In this document: positions 9,601 to 12,799 of the stretch, piece by piece | Numbering within the stretch: the first letter of the stretch is position 1 | Layout of the letters: every line of letters begins with the position of its first letter | Assembly: GCA_004369085.1 (NCBI GenBank) | Contig: ML210505.1 | Coordinates: 1 to 12,799, forward strand | Direction: 5' to 3' | DNA from: Coprinopsis marcescibilis | Lineage: Eukaryota > Basidiomycota > Agaricomycetes > Agaricales > Psathyrellaceae | Length of the DNA stretch: 12,799 nt | The notes under the pieces: generated by a model | Told to the model about the DNA's origin: nothing | Database searches by the model: none | The model's input: the letters and a program-made list of their open reading frames with translations, nothing else | Made by a program: the position numbers and the translations under genes

Positions 9601-12364
9601 ACCACGCACCCCCGGCTCATCTTCATCCTCAGCCCCAACCTCATCCTCATCAAACAACGCCTGCACCTCCTCCAGTTCTCTCAACTCTGCCGTTCCGCTC
9701 GGTTCAACAGCCCTAGATTTCCCACTTGCACCCACATCCATATCGATATCCCCATCCTGCTCGATATCACTCTCCACGTCCATAATAGCATCAATATCCA
9801 CATCCACATACTCCTCGCCCCCTTCCCCATCGACCTCATCCTCAACCTCATACCCCTCCGCCAACTCATCCGCCTCTCCCTCAATCATCGCCTTCTTCTT
9901 TCCCTTTCCCCCAACGCCATTCCCAATCTTCTTCCCCTCCTTGTTACTCGCATTCGCATTCACATCCCCATCTCCATACAACCCGCCCACACATCCAAAC
10001 CCACCCGAGTCAACCCCCCTCTCCCCAAGCACCTCGCTAAAATCAACACCCTCCGGGAACCTCTGGTACTTTTCCGTCCCAGGGGTCAAATTCCGCCATT
10101 GGACGAAACAATCTTCGAGCCACGTATGGTTCACGACCGGGATAGACCATGACATGGCTTTTTGCGCTTTCGTAGAGTCTTTGCTGTGGGTCGGTGGTCA
10201 GCAAGATGGTCGCAAAAGAGCAAGCAGGATGGAGCGAGACTGAGGACACAAATCAAACAACACGCCTGAAGAGGCAAAGCGAAGGAATGGGGAACGAGGT
10301 GATGAGGAACCAAGTGATGGATAGAAAAATATAAGAAAACGAAAGCGAACGGGAACTCACGTAGCCGCAATCAAAACCGTATTTTTCCCACTCATGCTGG
10401 GGGTAAACCGCGCCCCCATGGTCGTAATCAGCTTCTTGAGGTATTCCCTCGCTTCACCAGTATAGTTCGTCACCGTAATCTCCTAAAGAACGAGGTAAGG
10501 TAAGCATAGACTCTTTTGATCTCGGTAACGTAAAGTCAAAGACGGTGCACCAGGATAGAGACGAACAACGCCTCAAGCGGCAACGAAAGGGGAGCAAAGA
10601 GAATGCGAAAGTGAAATAAAAGGACTCACATGCGCATTAAACCCTTCAATCCTCCTCTTCGGAATAGGATAATGTAACAGCTGGTCAAGGGGACGCGTAA
10701 CCACACCCGTGCTCTGAACATGATACAGCCACGCGAGTGTACCAATCGTTCTGTGTTTTTGGAAGGCCTGTATGAGAGAGTCAACGAATTGGCCAACGGG
10801 AGAAAAACTCCAGAAGGAGGAAAACGAAGCGCAGAGATACGACGAAAGTTGACAGGAAAACAAACTCACCTCGACGTATCCACGCCCTTCCCTCCAACGA
10901 CAGACGTAAACATCGACCTGGCCCTCCTTCACAACCCTAGCCTCGATCCTATCCAGAGCCCTTTCCTTCCGTCTCAGTTGGTTCAACATTCCCTCCTTGC
11001 GATCGAGTTCCTTTCTTTCCGGCGCAGACATCCTTGATGGAGATTTGCGCGGACCGATCCTCACTGAGGAGTTGGGAGCCAACATGGACGCATCGGCATT
11101 CGCAGCGTTGACCGCTGATACCAGGTCCTCCGGAACCTCGACCATGTCCTCGTCGCCTTCCCAACGCACAACAACACCTCCAGCCCTTCGAATTCCCACC
11201 TCCACAGCCTCCCGCCGTCGCCCCACCAGTCGCAAATTACGAGCAAGGATAATTCGTCGGCCCTTCCAAACGTTCTTGGTACGGAGCGTCGCACTTTCTC
11301 CAGCAGCCGGCTTCAGGGGACTGCTCCTATCCCCCCTGATCCTCACCGAGGGTCCAACTTCACCCTCATCCCCCACCACCGTAGGAGAGCTCGCTCGGAT
11401 ACTGGGCCCTTCCTCGCCGTCCAAGTCGAGGTTGGCGTATGGCCCACTGGCAAGGGGACCATTGGGGGTGTATCGTACGCCGTTGAGGAACACCGATTTC
11501 TTCATGGCGTCAATCTTCTCATTTGCGGTTGCCTTCTTGACCTGCTTCGCTTTCTCTTTCGCCTGCTTCAGCCGCGCTTCTCGCTCTTCTTTGGTTCCTT
11601 CTGGAAGGTCGAGGTCGGCGAGAAGATGTGGCGGAGGAGGTGGCGAGGCGAGCAGCTGATCATTACGAAGAAGTGGTGGGTTTGGCCATTCGTATGGCGT
11701 CGTGTCAAGATTCGCTGCACATCCCCCAAGTAAGCACGGCAGAAATAGGCAAAAACTAGCAGAACTCACGTAATCCCAATCGCACACAATCATCAAACCA
11801 ATGCGGTAGAACGATCTTGACCCCAGTTTGAGGTTTGAAATGCATGGCGGTAGCATACTTGGTCGCTCCTCCACTCATATTCTCCTGCAACATCTTCTGA
11901 ACATCCGCAGGATTGTCGCCGTCTGTTATAGGCGAAGCACGTATTGCGAACAGGTGAGTCACATCTTTCGTCAGCCCCGTCCTCCACTGTCCACCCAACG
12001 CCAGGATCCCCGCAGACAACACCTCCAAGTCCTGCACAGGCAACTTTGTTGCACACGCCACGACGCCTGAAAACAACATCGCAGGGTCTGGCGAGTAGAA
12101 CTGCGCGGGCTGCATCTTGCCAAGAATAGCACTGTGCTTGACCCATGTCAGCGTCACCGCCTTCTGCTTTAGTTTCTTGCTAGGCGAGCTGAGAACAAGG
12201 TCCTGCCACCCTTCGAATCGATTGGTGTCGGTGATGATGTAGTCGACGTCGGGTAACTCTGCCTCTTGACCACCGTTCCTGTCGAGCAGGTGCTTGACGA
12301 GTTCGCGTGAGTGGGGCGGGAGAGAGGGAGGGAGGTGGTAGTGGATGCCGTCGAAGAGGCTCAT
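6672..12364 (-). CDS. brc1: Brc1/Rtt107-family six-BRCT genome-stability scaffold
   Basis: Nine exons: 12364-11770, 11714-10870, 10767-10630, 10482-10361, 10183-7523, 7466-7400, 7350-7182, 7121-6934 and 6878-6672. They total 4992 nt (1663 aa), all in frame. BRCT1 is about 1-93 (Trp74), BRCT2 96-198 (Trp189), BRCT3 about 346-505 with a basic insert (GTLAWLYHV, LLHYPIP), and BRCT4 about 525-605 (ITVTNYTGEA, WSIPVVNHTWLEDCF). A disordered acidic/basic linker spans about 625-1453. BRCT5 is about 1459-1535 and BRCT6 about 1545-1663. The 4+2 layout is that of S. pombe Brc1 and S. cerevisiae Rtt107, nuclear scaffolds at stressed replication forks whose last BRCT pair binds phosphorylated histone H2A. 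The pocket residues are present: Thr1465/Thr1466 in RILTTAV and Lys1505 in RTEKFLCAL. The start at 12364 (MSLFDGIHYHL) fits a BRCT1 edge; an in-frame Met at 12511 is rejected. The linker makes it longer than Brc1 (878 aa) or Rtt107 (1070 aa). Introns 2-4 are long (102, 147, 177 nt). Residues 141-164 could be an unrecognised 72-nt intron (11869-11940), though its splice sites are weak. Confidence 0.88.
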
Positions 12365-12514
12365 CGTCGTTGAGCTCAATGAGCTCGATGATGGACGTGG
12401 TTGAGTTTCGTGCGTGACTGTGACTCGACGCGTCTGTGACTCACCCCGCGTCTTTCTCACGGTGTCACACAGAGAAATAAATAATTGCGAAACAAGTGAA
12501 GAGATACGCATACA

Positions 12515-12568
12515 TAGTAGTGTAACTTGAAGGTGCTAGGCTAGTAGTGTAACTTGAAGGTGCTAGGC
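12515..12568. repeat. Perfect 27-bp tandem duplication
   Basis: Two identical, adjacent copies of a 27-bp unit (starting TAGTAGTGTAACTTGAAGG) lie at 12515-12541 and 12542-12568, with two further matching bases. The repeat sits in the 219-bp gap between the HNH copy 2 stop and the Brc1-like start. It is therefore in the HNH 3' UTR or the Brc1-like promoter. Perfect identity suggests recent slippage. Confidence 0.9.
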
Positions 12569-12583
12569 TACCAGGCAGAAGGT

Positions 12584-12799
12584 TTATGTAAAATTGACTC
12601 GGTTCCTCCAACTCTCAACGGTCTCCTGTACGCGTCTCTGCTCGTCCCCCTCCGCTTTCTCCTGCGCTTGTCTGATCCTGACCTCCCGCTCGTTCCAAGG
12701 TGCCAGAGTAGCTTGCAGAGTCACAAGCTTGTAAAGTAATTCGGGACCACTTTCGAGAGCAGTGCGGGCCTCCCGACCCTGGGCTCGATTCCGTGTCCC
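12584..12799 (-). CDS. HNH nuclease domain protein, copy 2 (3' end only)
   Basis: The last 71 codons and the TAA stop (12584-12586) of a second HNH-family gene, reading leftwards and open to the right edge. The first part (REARTALESGPELLY, LVTLQATLAPWNERE) matches the end of the visible copy 1 almost residue for residue; only a few sites differ, such as Lys for Gln after LLY. The tail beyond is a charged helix (RQAQEKAEGDEQRR) ending VNFT. The catalytic core lies outside the window, so I cannot tell whether this copy is intact. It is 219 bp upstream of the Brc1-like start on the same strand. Confidence 0.8.
   Translation of the reverse strand, partial: GTRNRAQGREARTALESGPELLYKLVTLQATLAPWNEREVRIRQAQEKAEGDEQRRVQETVESWRNRVNFT
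12681..12799. repeat. Right arm of a long-range direct repeat (HNH copy 2)
   Basis: Partner of 1-119. Most of the nine differences are transitions (for example at left positions 3, 106, 108, 112 and 119), and most fall at third codon positions or give mild changes. This suggests the two copies have been kept as coding sequence since duplication. Confidence 0.85.

Noticed and set aside
7474..10243. Long plus-strand open frames antisense to the Brc1-like gene (for example 8113-9486, 8309-9388 and 9440-10243), rich in Ser or Leu
   Set aside because: They mirror the low-complexity Glu/Asp/Lys/Arg-rich exon on the minus strand. That codon composition avoids stops in antisense frames, and the translations are homopolymeric without domains or splice logic.
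10997..11659. A 220-residue plus-strand open frame
   Set aside because: It is antisense to exon 2 of the Brc1-like gene, which is supported by BRCT3 content and clean splice sites on both sides.
12365..12511. N-terminal extension of the Brc1-like protein to an upstream Met at 12511
   Set aside because: The extra 49 residues are Ser/Thr/Arg-rich and look like translated leader. The start at 12364 lies at the expected edge of BRCT1.

Overview
The window looks like nuclear DNA of a mushroom-forming basidiomycete (Agaricomycetes). All three multi-exon genes have introns mostly of 49-62 nt with GT-AG ends (often GTGAGT or GTAAGT donors). The protein families also fit: a lineage-expanded fungal HNH protein, a CxC5/CxC6 cysteine-cluster protein of the kind associated with KDZ transposases, and a Brc1/Rtt107-type BRCT scaffold. 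No rRNA, tRNA, CRISPR array or complete transposon is visible. Every exon boundary given here was read by eye from splice sites, frame continuity and protein sense, not from transcripts.

Layout from left to right. (1) 1-1188, minus: an HNH nuclease-like gene with a complete 5' end, two introns, and a 3' end beyond the left edge. (2) 1189-1806: a gene-free spacer containing a degenerate, hairpin-prone repeat patch. (3) 1807-3737, plus: a seven-exon gene for a 531-aa protein with an N-terminal SAP-like motif. (4) 3816-6039, plus: a three-exon gene for a 703-aa CxC5/CxC6 protein, starting only 78 bp after the previous stop and in the same frame. (5) 6040-6671: a second spacer with a related repeat patch. 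(6) 6672-12364, minus: a nine-exon gene for a 1663-aa six-BRCT protein of the Brc1/Rtt107 family. (7) 12365-12583: a short spacer with a perfect 27-bp tandem duplication. (8) 12584-12799, minus: the 3' end of a second HNH gene copy.

Two features organise the locus. First, the left and right edges are homologous: 1-119 matches 12681-12799 at 110 of 119 positions in the same orientation. The repair gene and the SAP-like/CxC pair therefore lie between two direct copies of an HNH gene about 12.68 kb apart. Second, the SAP-like and CxC genes behave as a unit. They are co-oriented, nearly contiguous and separated by a single in-frame TAG, which a plausible 72-nt intron would remove to give a fused protein of about 1237 aa. 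The CxC protein also ends in a region that resembles an eroded transposase-type RNase H fold, so the pair may be a domesticated or mobile KDZ-linked module. The Brc1-like gene is a conserved housekeeping genome-stability gene and probably the ancestral resident of the locus.
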